A stretch of 32,490 nt of DNA from Pedobacter sp. ASV12 (GTDB lineage: Bacteria > Bacteroidota > Bacteroidia > Sphingobacteriales > Sphingobacteriaceae). Both the position numbers and the translations under genes were made by a program. This document shows, in pieces, positions 17,226-24,992 of the stretch (its first letter is position 1; the number at the start of each line of letters is the position of its first letter). A model generated the notes under the pieces. It searched no databases, had not been told where the DNA came from, and saw only the letters and a program-made list of their open reading frames with translations. The stretch spans positions 1 to 32,490 of the forward strand of contig NZ_JAELUC010000042.1 of assembly GCF_016429155.1 (NCBI RefSeq), in the 5' to 3' direction.

Positions 17226-18254
17226 ATGAAAAAAGCCCTGATTATAGAAGACAGCGACGATATTAGAGAAAGCACGGCAGAAATACTCGATTTGGCCGGT
17301 TATGTTACTTTTACCGCCAAAAACGGAAGAATTGGGGTGGATTTGGCCATTAAGCATACGCCCGATATTATTTTGTGCGATATCATGATGCCCGAACTGG
17401 ATGGCTATGGGGTACTTTATTTGTTGCAGAAAAATCCGCAAACGGCTAGTATTCCCTTTATTTTTATGACTGCCAAGGCCGAGCGTAGCGATATGCGCAA
17501 AGGCATGGAAATGGGCGCAGACGATTACCTGACCAAGCCTTTCGACGATGTAGAACTTTTTAATGCCATAGAAAGCAGGCTTAAAAAGCGCCATAAACCC
17601 GTAGGTTTCAAAGCGCTGGCTGGCGACAAGGAAACGCTGTTTGCCGAACTGAAGGCCAAGGGCAAAACCCGTTCTTTTGGCCAAAAGCAGATTATTTATG
17701 TAGAGCACGACCATCCCTCGTATCTTTATTATGTGGTTAAAGGGCAGGTTAAAACCTATAAACGTGCAAAAGACGGCCGCGAACTTTCTTCAACCCTATT
17801 TCATGCCGGCGATTTTTTTGGTTACGAAAGTCTGTGCAATGGCACCTCTTATACCGATAATGCGGCAACGCTTGCCGATGTAGAGCTGTTGCTTATTGCC
17901 AAGGCCGATTTTATGGACTACCTGCAAAACCATCAGGAAGTTTCGGGTGCTTTTATGAGCATGCTGTCAAACAACGCACAACATAAAGATGAACAACTGC
18001 TCAGGCTTGCCTATTTTTCGGTACGCAAACGGGTGGCCGAAGCTTTGGTTGATGTGGCCCACAAATTTGGCGACAAACAATCGGACGAATGTACGCTGCG
18101 CATTTCGAGAGACGATCTGGCCGCCTTGGTGGGTACAGCCAGCGAAACCGTAAGCCGGATGCTCGCCGATTTTAAAGACGAAAAACTCATCGAAAAAAAC
18201 GGCAATGCCATCCATATCGTTTCTATCGAGAAATTGAAAAATATTAAGCAGTAG
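17226..18254 (+). CDS. Response regulator with receiver fused to Crp/Fnr DNA-binding module
   Basis: A 342-residue regulator. The receiver domain (1-121) has E8-D9/D11, phospho-acceptor D52 (LCDIMMP), T82 and K104 (LTKPF). A cyclic-nucleotide-type beta-roll (about 148-235; KGQVKTYKR, LFHAGDFFGYESL) and a long dimer helix follow. A Crp-type winged helix comes last, with recognition helix GTASETVSRML (303-313); ETVSR matches the FNR ETISR DNA-reading motif. The Cys set that holds the FNR Fe-S cluster is absent, so oxygen information must come through phosphorylation. It partners the FixL-like kinase just upstream and merges the FixJ and FixK roles in one chain. Three TGA(C/T)-N4-ATCA boxes upstream of this operon, the hemN operon and the ccoNO operon are its likely targets, which would include autoregulation. 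Confidence 0.9.
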   Translation: MKKALIIEDSDDIRESTAEILDLAGYVTFTAKNGRIGVDLAIKHTPDIILCDIMMPELDGYGVLYLLQKNPQTASIPFIFMTAKAERSDMRKGMEMGADDYLTKPFDDVELFNAIESRLKKRHKPVGFKALAGDKETLFAELKAKGKTRSFGQKQIIYVEHDHPSYLYYVVKGQVKTYKRAKDGRELSSTLFHAGDFFGYESLCNGTSYTDNAATLADVELLLIAKADFMDYLQNHQEVSGAFMSMLSNNAQHKDEQLLRLAYFSVRKRVAEALVDVAHKFGDKQSDECTLRISRDDLAALVGTASETVSRMLADFKDEKLIEKNGNAIHIVSIEKLKNIKQ

Positions 18255-18261
18255 GTTGGTT

Positions 18262-18296
18262 TATAGTCTATAGCCTATGGTCCATAGTGAATAGGC
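18262..18296. repeat. Degenerate heptamer array, consensus TATAGTC
   Basis: Five consecutive 7-mers can be laid out: TATAGTC, TATAGCC, TATGGTC, CATAGTG, AATAGGC. It starts 7 bp after the regulator stop codon. It also contains the dyad CTATGG-T-CCATAG (18275-18287). The function is unknown. Confidence 0.6.
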
Positions 18297-18302
18297 GTTT
18301 CA

Positions 18303-18337
18303 CTTTCTGCTTTCCACTTTGGCCTTTCGCCCTTTTC
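18303..18337. repeat. Second heptamer array, CTTTNNN
   Basis: CTTTCTG, CTTTCCA, CTTTGGC, CTTTCGC and a degenerate CCTTTTC follow each other with a period of 7. The array ends exactly where FNR-like operator 2 begins. Confidence 0.6.
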
Positions 18338-18349
18338 TGACGAATATCA
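18338..18349 (+). promoter_or_regulatory. FNR/FixK-like operator 2 (TGAC-GAAT-ATCA)
   Basis: A dyad with the TGAC/ATCA halves allowed in FixK-type boxes, followed by a T-run (18350-18356). Its centre (18343.5) is exactly 55 bp upstream of the centre of the -7 element at 18395-18402. It controls the LDH-like/hemN/ccoI/ccoS unit. Confidence 0.75.
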
Positions 18350-18394
18350 TTTTTTTGCCTAACCGCGCTCATCAGCCGGCCATTGGCCATGCTT

Positions 18395-18402
18395 TAGTTT
18401 TG
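18395..18402 (+). promoter_or_regulatory. -7 element (TAGTTTTG) of the hemN operon
   Basis: Matches TAnnTTTG and predicts a transcription start near 18406, leaving a leader of only 10-16 nt before the start codon at 18416 or 18422. A TTTG at the usual -33 distance is absent. Confidence 0.65.
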
Positions 18403-18415
18403 TATATATCAAAAT

Positions 18416-18847
18416 ATGCAGATGAAAGCAATAGCGTATCATATCAAACCCCAAGAAAAAGAATGGCTTATTTTGGCCAACCATAAAAAGCACGATATCA
18501 CGATTATCAGCAACAGCTTAACCCTCGATACCCTGGCTTTTGCGCAGGGCAAGGAAGCACTGATTGTTTTTAACGAAGATGCGCTTGATGCCGAGCTGGT
18601 TAAAGGTTTGCAGGCCTTAGGCATCAAATACATCGCCGCTGCTTCTTTTGGGATAGATCACATTGACTTATCGGCCGTTGCCCATGCGGGCCTTAAGCTG
18701 GCCAATGTGCCTTTCGAAAACGGAGGCGAAATGAAGACCATGTACCAAGTGGTTAAAAACCTCGATAATTGGGCGCAGGGAAAATGTGTAGGCGATGCCT
18801 GTTGTTGCCAAAATAGTTGCCGGATCAAACCAATAGACCAACGCTAA
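18416..18847 (+). CDS. D-lactate-dehydrogenase-like substrate domain without NAD domain, with Cys-rich tail
   Basis: A 143-residue protein (141 from the second ATG at 18422). Residues 1-100 match the N-terminal part of the D-2-hydroxyacid dehydrogenase catalytic domain (SLTLDTLAFAQGKEALIVF; GIKYIAAASFGIDHIDLSA; GLKLANVPF). Family members continue with about 200 residues of NAD-binding Rossmann fold; here that is missing. Residues 106-123 (MKTMYQVVKNLDNWAQGK) look like the C-terminal helix that normally returns to the catalytic domain. A tail with C124, C129-C131 and C135 follows (CVGDACCCQNSC). It cannot be an NAD-dependent enzyme. The tail may bind metal. The stop codon TAA shares its last A with the hemN ATG, so the two are translationally coupled, and it sits first in an FNR-box operon with copper and heme genes. 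The function is unknown; a regulatory or metal-handling role is a guess. Confidence 0.8.
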   Translation: MQMKAIAYHIKPQEKEWLILANHKKHDITIISNSLTLDTLAFAQGKEALIVFNEDALDAELVKGLQALGIKYIAAASFGIDHIDLSAVAHAGLKLANVPFENGGEMKTMYQVVKNLDNWAQGKCVGDACCCQNSCRIKPIDQR

Positions 18848-20187
18848 TGGATACGGTATCATTGCTCAGAAAATACAATGTGGCGGCACCAAGGTACACG
18901 AGTTATCCTACGGTGCCTTATTGGGAAAACGAAACGTTTAGCCAGCAGCAATGGTTCGACCAGTTGCTCAAATCGTACGCCAACAACCAAGAGGAGGGCA
19001 TTAGCCTCTACATCCATTTGCCGTTTTGTGAGCATTTATGTACCTATTGTGGCTGCAATACCCGCATTACCAAAAACCATGGCGTAGAATTGCCTTACAT
19101 TGCTGCTTTGATTAAAGAATGGGAGATGTATTGTGCGGTTCTGGGCGAGCGTCCGAAAATCAAAGAAATTCACTTGGGTGGCGGTACCCCAACTTTTTTT
19201 AGTCCGGCAAATTTGGAAAGACTGATTGATGCCATCGCGGGTAAAGCCGGGGAAATGACAGAATGTTCATTTGAAGGGCATCCAGACAATACCACACCCG
19301 ATCATTTAGATACTTTGCACAGGTTGGGGTTTAGGCGCTTGAGTTTGGGCATTCAGGATTTTGATCCCAAGGTGCAGCTTATGATCAACCGTTTTCAAAC
19401 TACCCAACAGGTAATCAATATCGTGCACGATGCCAGGGCTATAGGTTACCAATCCATCAATTTCGATCTGATTTACGGTTTGCCTGGTCAGACACTTGAG
19501 GGGCTCATACAAACTATAACCGAAGTTATTGCCATGCGCCCCGACCGTATTGCCTTTTACAGCTATGCCCATGTGCCTTGGCTCAAACCGGGCCAGCGCC
19601 ATTTTACCGAAAAAGATATTCCGGTAGGCGAGGAAAAATTCAGGCTTTACCGCACGGGTCGAAACCTGTTGCTGGAGGCTGGCTACGAAGAGATTGGGAT
19701 GGATCATTTTGCCTTAAAAAGCGACCAGCTGTATCAGGCGAGCCAAAACCATCAGCTGCATCGTAATTTTATGGGCTATACCCATCAGTATACACCAATT
19801 TTAATCGGACTTGGCGTCTCGTCTATCAGCGATTGCCAAGGTGCCTTTGCCCAAAATGCAAAAACCGTAGAAGGTTACCTGCAACAATTGGAGAATGGCT
19901 GTTTTCCGATAGAAAAAGGCCACATCTTGAACGAACGCGATCTTTACATCAGGCAACACATTCTGAACCTGATGTGCAAAAATGCCACCCGTTTTGACGG
20001 CGAAGTGCCTGCCATGTTGCTGCAAAGGCTTGAGCCTTTGATAGACGACCGGCTGGTAGCCATCACAGGCAATGAGATTAGGCTGGCCACCGAAGGAAAA
20101 TCGTTCATCAGGAATGTGTGTATGGCTTTTGACGAAAGGCTTTGGCAAAAACAACCAGCAACCACTCTTTTTAGCAGTGCAGTTTAA
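18847..20187 (+). CDS. hemN: Oxygen-independent coproporphyrinogen III oxidase (radical SAM)
   Basis: 446 residues from the ATG at 18847, which overlaps the preceding stop codon by one base; the reading frame extends ten codons upstream, but that region is coding in another frame. It makes protoporphyrinogen IX without oxygen, using S-adenosylmethionine and a 4Fe-4S cluster. The radical SAM motif is C61-X3-C65-X2-C68, with the extra C70 typical of HemN (LPFCEHLCTYCGCNTR). Other HemN signatures are HLGGGTPTF, SFEGHPDNTT and FDLIYGLPGQT. Length fits the family (about 450). It supplies heme to the oxidase encoded downstream under low oxygen, consistent with FNR-like operator 2. It is followed 5 bp later by ccoI. 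Confidence 0.97.
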   Translation: MDTVSLLRKYNVAAPRYTSYPTVPYWENETFSQQQWFDQLLKSYANNQEEGISLYIHLPFCEHLCTYCGCNTRITKNHGVELPYIAALIKEWEMYCAVLGERPKIKEIHLGGGTPTFFSPANLERLIDAIAGKAGEMTECSFEGHPDNTTPDHLDTLHRLGFRRLSLGIQDFDPKVQLMINRFQTTQQVINIVHDARAIGYQSINFDLIYGLPGQTLEGLIQTITEVIAMRPDRIAFYSYAHVPWLKPGQRHFTEKDIPVGEEKFRLYRTGRNLLLEAGYEEIGMDHFALKSDQLYQASQNHQLHRNFMGYTHQYTPILIGLGVSSISDCQGAFAQNAKTVEGYLQQLENGCFPIEKGHILNERDLYIRQHILNLMCKNATRFDGEVPAMLLQRLEPLIDDRLVAITGNEIRLATEGKSFIRNVCMAFDERLWQKQPATTLFSSAV

Positions 20188-20192
20188 CCACC

Positions 20193-22571
20193 ATGAAAAA
20201 TCAGGAAATACTACAAAGCCTAAGCTGTTACCATTGTGGCGACGTAATCCATGGTACCGATCTCCTTTTCGACGATAAGCACTTTTGCTGTACCGGCTGC
20301 AAAAGCGTGTACCAGTTGCTGTCGCAGAACAACTTGTGCAATTATTATGCATACAACCATGCACCGGGTAGCCGTTCAGAAGGGCATTCGCATTTTGAGT
20401 ACCTCGACGAGCCGAAAATTGTAGATCAACTGATCGACTATAAAGACAAGGAAAATACGATTGTTACTTTTTATATTCCTGCCATTCACTGCAGTTCGTG
20501 TGTGTGGCTGTTAGAACATTTGTATAAGATAAACACTGCCATTTATCGCTCGCAAATCGATTTTATAAAGAAAGAAGTCAGCATTAGCTTCAAAAATCAA
20601 GAGATTTCTTTGCGAAAAGTAGTAGAAATCCTGACTAATATCGGTTACGAGCCTTTGTTGAGCCTGCAGGATGTGGTAAAAGAGAAGCACAAGGCAACAG
20701 ATAAGAGCCTTATTTTAAAAATTGCCTTGGCTGGGTTTTGCATGGGCAATGTAATGCTGTTCAGCTTTCCGGAGTACTTTGGCTTGTCGATCACCGAAAA
20801 AGAGTTTCAGCAGCTGTTTGCCTGGTTAAACCTGCTTTTTTGTTTGCCGGTAACGTTTTACTGTGCCCGCGATTATTTCACCTCGGCCCTAACCAGCCTT
20901 AAACACGGCCACATAAACCTGGATGCGCCTTTGGCGCTTATTATTGCCGTGCTTTTGCTCAGGACGGCCATATCAACCGTGTTGATGAACGGTCCGGGTT
21001 TTGCCGATACGCTAACAGGATTGGTTTTTCTGCTGCAGCTGGGCAAATGGGTAAAGCAACGCACATATTACCATATTTCTTTCGACCGGGATTACCGTTC
21101 TTATTTTCCCATAGCTGTTACTACCTTGCAAAATGGCAAGGAACATGCCACGGCCATTGCCGAACTCAAAGTGGGCGACAGGCTGTGGATCAGGAATGGA
21201 GAGCTTATACCAGCCGATTCGATACTGATGAAAGGAGAGGCCTGGCTCGACATGAGTTTTGTAACCGGCGAAACAGAGCCCCAGCAAAAGGTTTTGGGCG
21301 AAATAACCTATGCCGGTGGCAAACAGCTGGGCGAGGCTATAGAAGTAGAGGTGGTAAAACCTGTTTCGCAGAGCTATCTGACCAGCCTATGGAACAAAGA
21401 ATACACCAAAGGCAACAATAGCCAAGGCTTTAACGACAGCGTAGCCAAGTATTTTAGCCTAGCCGTATTTGTCTTGGCCTTTGGCACCTTGGCCTATTGG
21501 TTTGCCCAAGGCAATAGCACCAAAGCCTGGAATGCCTTTACGGCTGTTATTATTGTGGCCTGCCCCTGTGTGCTGGCTTTAAGCACGCCCTTTACCTTAT
21601 CGGCCATACTTTCGGTATTCGATAAAAAAGGCTTCTATGTTAAAAATACCGATGCTGTTGAGCATTTGGCCCACTGCGATACCATTGTTTTCGATAAAAC
21701 GGGTACGCTAACCAGTACCGAGCAGGCCGATGTTTGTTTTACCGGGCTTTTAACCGAAGAAGAAAAAAAGATGGCGGTGTCTTTGCTCCGCCATTCGGCT
21801 CACCCCTTAAGCCGCAGGATCTTAAAATACCTCGATTTTAACAAGTTTTATCCCATTACCAAATACAAGGAAATCCCCGGTAAAGGCATTAAAGGCTGGG
21901 TAAACGAGCAGATGGTGTATGCAGGCAGTCAGGCCATATTGCCTTTCGATGTAAAGGTTGGTGTTGGCAGCGGGGTACATTTGGTCATCAACAACAGCTA
22001 CAAAGGCTGTTTTAGCGTCGAACAAAAATGGCGTGCCCATTTGCCAGAACTCATTTGGAAGTTGCAACAAAGCTTTCAGCTCAAAGTACTTTCTGGCGAT
22101 ACCAATACGGAGGAAGCGTACCTGAAACAGATTTTTCCGGCCAATGCCGACATCAGGTTTCAGCAAAGTCCGCACGATAAGCTCGAAGCGATCCAAACAC
22201 TGCAGCAACATGCCACCGTTATGATGCTGGGCGATGGGCTAAACGATGCCGGCGCCCTCAAACAAAGCGATTTTGGTATCGCCCTTACCGATAATATCAA
22301 CAACTTTACGCCGGGCTGCGATGCCATCCTCAAAGGCTCTTCGCTTGCCTATTTGCCTCATTTTCACCAATTGAGCAAAGCTGGTCTTAAAATCATCAAG
22401 ACGAGCTTTGCCATAGCCATCGCCTATAACTGCGTTGGATTGTATTTTGCCGTACAAGGCACGCTCTATCCCTTGGTTGCAGCGGTGCTCATGCCATTGA
22501 GCACCGTTACCATTATTGGATTTACCACGTTGGCAACCCGTTTTTATGCACATCAAAATCAATTGCAATGA
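20193..22571 (+). CDS. ccoI: Copper-exporting P1B-type ATPase for cbb3 oxidase assembly
   Basis: A 792-residue inner-membrane heavy-metal ATPase of the CcoI/FixI group, which delivers copper for cbb3 oxidase. An N-terminal Cys-rich zinc-ribbon-like segment (C12, C15, C32, C33, C36; CYHCGD ... CCTGC) precedes an HMA domain with C100 and C103 (AIHCSSCVW). About eight membrane helices follow, with the ion-binding CPC at 457-459, the actuator TGE at 358-360 and phosphorylation site D501 in DKTGTL. The hinge motif MLGDGLNDAGAL is present. It overlaps ccoS by 4 bp (ATGA), and lies between hemN and ccoS, as expected for oxidase maturation. Confidence 0.96.
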   Translation: MKNQEILQSLSCYHCGDVIHGTDLLFDDKHFCCTGCKSVYQLLSQNNLCNYYAYNHAPGSRSEGHSHFEYLDEPKIVDQLIDYKDKENTIVTFYIPAIHCSSCVWLLEHLYKINTAIYRSQIDFIKKEVSISFKNQEISLRKVVEILTNIGYEPLLSLQDVVKEKHKATDKSLILKIALAGFCMGNVMLFSFPEYFGLSITEKEFQQLFAWLNLLFCLPVTFYCARDYFTSALTSLKHGHINLDAPLALIIAVLLLRTAISTVLMNGPGFADTLTGLVFLLQLGKWVKQRTYYHISFDRDYRSYFPIAVTTLQNGKEHATAIAELKVGDRLWIRNGELIPADSILMKGEAWLDMSFVTGETEPQQKVLGEITYAGGKQLGEAIEVEVVKPVSQSYLTSLWNKEYTKGNNSQGFNDSVAKYFSLAVFVLAFGTLAYWFAQGNSTKAWNAFTAVIIVACPCVLALSTPFTLSAILSVFDKKGFYVKNTDAVEHLAHCDTIVFDKTGTLTSTEQADVCFTGLLTEEEKKMAVSLLRHSAHPLSRRILKYLDFNKFYPITKYKEIPGKGIKGWVNEQMVYAGSQAILPFDVKVGVGSGVHLVINNSYKGCFSVEQKWRAHLPELIWKLQQSFQLKVLSGDTNTEEAYLKQIFPANADIRFQQSPHDKLEAIQTLQQHATVMMLGDGLNDAGALKQSDFGIALTDNINNFTPGCDAILKGSSLAYLPHFHQLSKAGLKIIKTSFAIAIAYNCVGLYFAVQGTLYPLVAAVLMPLSTVTIIGFTTLATRFYAHQNQLQ

Positions 22572-22762
22572 ACATCCTCTATTTTTTGATTGGCTGCAGC
22601 GTACTGATGGCGCTGGTGTTTTTGGGTGCCTTTTTCTGGGCCCTGAAAGATGGCCAGCACAACGATGTGCATACGCCTGGCATCAGGGTTTTGTTTGACG
22701 ATGAACTACCCGATGCGCCTGAAGACCCCAAACCGGCCAAACAAGATGAAAAAACTGACTAA
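22568..22762 (+). CDS. ccoS: cbb3-type cytochrome oxidase assembly protein CcoS
   Basis: A 64-residue protein with one N-terminal transmembrane helix (ILYFLIGCSVLMALVFLGAFFWALKDGQ) and the short acidic tail typical of CcoS. CcoS is needed for inserting the cofactors (heme and copper) into the CcoN subunit in Rhodobacter. Its start overlaps the ccoI stop by 4 bp. Its last codons contain the left half of FNR-like operator 3 for the downstream oxidase genes. Confidence 0.93.
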   Translation: MNILYFLIGCSVLMALVFLGAFFWALKDGQHNDVHTPGIRVLFDDELPDAPEDPKPAKQDEKTD

Positions 22763-22838
22763 GATCACTTTTAGCTGTAACTGCCATCACCATGGCAACC
22801 GGCTTGCCGAAATACCTTTGAACACAACAAATCAATAG
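22746..22838 (+). CDS. Possible 30-residue His/Cys peptide overlapping ccoS
   Basis: An ATG at 22746 opens a 30-codon frame ending at TAG 22836-22838, 8 bp before the ccoNO start. It encodes MKKLTKITFSCNCHHHGN and a short polar tail. The CxCHHH cluster could bind copper or zinc. It overlaps the ccoS end by 17 bp, and operator 3 plus the -7 element lie within it, so if translated it would come mainly from the upstream ccoI/ccoS transcript. It may well be chance. Confidence 0.25.
   Translation: MKKLTKITFSCNCHHHGNRLAEIPLNTTNQ
22756..22767 (+). promoter_or_regulatory. FNR/FixK-like operator 3 (TGAC-TAAG-ATCA)
   Basis: A TGAC/ATCA dyad that straddles the ccoS stop codon and is followed by CTTTT. 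Its centre (22761.5) is exactly 55 bp upstream of the -7 element centre (22816.5), the same spacing as operators 1 and 2. Confidence 0.75.
22813..22820 (+). promoter_or_regulatory. -7 element (TACCTTTG) of the ccoNO operon
   Basis: Matches TAnnTTTG, with a predicted start near 22824, about 23 nt before the ATG at 22847. No -33 TTTG is evident, as at the other two operator-bearing promoters. Confidence 0.65.
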
Positions 22839-22846
22839 CTTCTTTT

Positions 22847-24988
22847 ATGCAATTAGAAAAATTTACTTACGACAATAAGATTGTCCGCAATTTTGGCTTA
22901 GCCACCATTGTTTGGGGCATTATCGGGATGACGGTAGGGCTGTTGGTAGCCATGCAGCTGTTTAAGCCTTCCATGAACATGGGCAGCCAATACACCACCT
23001 TTGGCCGCATCAGGCCATTGCACACCAATGCGGTTATTTTTGCTTTTGTGGGCAATGCCATTTTTATGGGGGTATATTACTCGCTGCAAAGGCTGCTCAA
23101 GGCACGTATGTTTAGCGATACGTTGAGCAAAATCCATTTTTGGGGATGGCAACTCATTATTCTTTCGGCGGTGCTTACCCTGCCAATGGGTTTTACCACC
23201 TCGCACGAGTATGCCGAGCTCGAATGGCCCATCGATATTGCCATTACCCTCATTTGGGTGGTTTTTGGCATCAATATGTTTGGCACCATTATTAAACGTC
23301 GCGAACGCCATTTGTATGTAGCCATCTGGTTCTACATTGCCACCTTTGTTACCATCGCCGTATTGCATATTGTAAACTCTTTCGAGTTGCCAATTTCTTT
23401 TCTTAAAAGCTATTATATCTATGCTGGTGTTCAAGATGCCTTGGTACAGTGGTGGTATGGGCACAATGCGGTAGCATTTTTCTTAACCACGCCTTATTTG
23501 GGCATGATGTACTATTTCTTGCCTAAAATGGCCAACAGACCGGTTTACTCGTATAAGCTAAGTATCCTGCACTTTTGGTCGCTTATTTTTATCTACATCT
23601 GGGCTGGTCCGCATCACTTGCTATATACCTCTTTGCCGGGCTGGGCTCAATCGTTGGGTGTGGCCTTTTCCATCATGCTTATTGCACCAAGTTGGGGCGG
23701 TATGATCAATGGCTTGCTTACCCTGCGCGGTGCCTGGGACAAAGTGAGGGAAGATGTAACCCTCAAATTTATGGTGGTGGCCCTAACTGCTTATGGTATG
23801 GCCACTTTCGAGGGGCCGATGCTCTCGCTTAAACAAATCAACGGCATTGCCCACTTTACCGACTGGATAGTGGCCCACGTGCATGTTGGCGCATTAGGCT
23901 GGAACGGATTCCTAACCTTTGGTATTTTGTACTGGTTGGTACCACGACTTTACAAAACAACACTATACTCTCAAAAAATGGCCTCTTTCCACTTTTGGAT
24001 AGGTACTTTGGGCATCCTTTTTTATGCCATCCCGATGTACTGGGCAGGTTTTACCCAAGGCTTGATGTGGAAAGAGTTTACACCCGATGGCGTGCTTAAA
24101 TATTCCAACTTTTTAAGCACTACGCTACAGATTATTCCTATGCACGTACTTAGGGCCATTGGTGGTGGGCTTTACCTGTTGGGTGCCATTGTAATGACGG
24201 TTAACCTGGCCAAAACCATGCTCAAAGCCAAACTGGTAGCCAACGAACCTGCCGAAGCCATGGCTTTGCCAAAAACGATTGAAGAGACCGATCCGGCCGA
24301 TAAAAAATGGCACCGCGTATTGGAGCGCAAGCCGATGAAATTTATGGTTTTCTCGCTCATTGTAATTCTGATTGGTGGTATGGTAGAAATGATGCCAACA
24401 TTTACCATCCAATCTAACGTGCCAACCATTGCCAGCGTTAAGCCTTATACCCCTTTAGAGTTGCAAGGGCGCGATCTTTACATCAGAGAAGGCTGTGTAA
24501 ACTGCCATTCGCAAACCGTTCGTCCGTTCCGTTCAGAAACCGAGCGCTATGGCGAGTACAGCAAGGCTGGAGAATTTGTGTACGACCATCCGTTTTTATG
24601 GGGAAGCAAGAGAACCGGGCCCGATTTGCACCGCGAAGGAGGCAAATATTCCAACGCTTGGCACTTCAACCACCTGTTAGACCCGACGTCGATGTCGCCG
24701 GGTAGCATTATGCCATCTTATCCTTGGCTCATCCAGCAAAAGCTCGATACCACCACTACGGCCAGCAAAATCAGGGCCATGCAAAAACTGGGCGTGCCTT
24801 ATCGTGCCGATTTCGACAGAGATGCCAATGGGGTACTTGCCGAGCAGGCCAACACCATTGCAAAAGACCTGAAGCAGAATAACATTACTGTAAAAAGCGA
24901 TCGCGAAATCATTGCCATCATTGCTTACCTGCAACGTTTGGGCGTAGACATCAAAGCAAATAAGTTCACCATTCCTTCAAATCAATAA
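22847..24988 (+). CDS. ccoN: cbb3-type cytochrome c oxidase, fused subunits I and II (CcoN-CcoO)
   Basis: A 713-residue fusion found in Bacteroidota. Residues of about 1-470 are CcoN, the heme-copper catalytic subunit with 12 or more membrane helices: H59 in RPLHTNAV, the WYGHNAV and WAGPHHLLY motifs with copper- and heme-ligand histidines, and VAHVHVGALGWNG. Residues of about 498-713 are CcoO: a membrane helix (FMVFSLIVILIGGMVEM) and a c-type heme site C550-X2-C553-H554 (EGCVNCHSQTVRPFRSETERY). MSPGSIMPSYPWL likely holds the Met ligand. It reduces oxygen to water with high affinity and pumps protons. It starts its own unit with operator 3. Confidence 0.97.
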   Translation: MQLEKFTYDNKIVRNFGLATIVWGIIGMTVGLLVAMQLFKPSMNMGSQYTTFGRIRPLHTNAVIFAFVGNAIFMGVYYSLQRLLKARMFSDTLSKIHFWGWQLIILSAVLTLPMGFTTSHEYAELEWPIDIAITLIWVVFGINMFGTIIKRRERHLYVAIWFYIATFVTIAVLHIVNSFELPISFLKSYYIYAGVQDALVQWWYGHNAVAFFLTTPYLGMMYYFLPKMANRPVYSYKLSILHFWSLIFIYIWAGPHHLLYTSLPGWAQSLGVAFSIMLIAPSWGGMINGLLTLRGAWDKVREDVTLKFMVVALTAYGMATFEGPMLSLKQINGIAHFTDWIVAHVHVGALGWNGFLTFGILYWLVPRLYKTTLYSQKMASFHFWIGTLGILFYAIPMYWAGFTQGLMWKEFTPDGVLKYSNFLSTTLQIIPMHVLRAIGGGLYLLGAIVMTVNLAKTMLKAKLVANEPAEAMALPKTIEETDPADKKWHRVLERKPMKFMVFSLIVILIGGMVEMMPTFTIQSNVPTIASVKPYTPLELQGRDLYIREGCVNCHSQTVRPFRSETERYGEYSKAGEFVYDHPFLWGSKRTGPDLHREGGKYSNAWHFNHLLDPTSMSPGSIMPSYPWLIQQKLDTTTTASKIRAMQKLGVPYRADFDRDANGVLAEQANTIAKDLKQNNITVKSDREIIAIIAYLQRLGVDIKANKFTIPSNQ

Positions 24989-24992
24989 ACCG

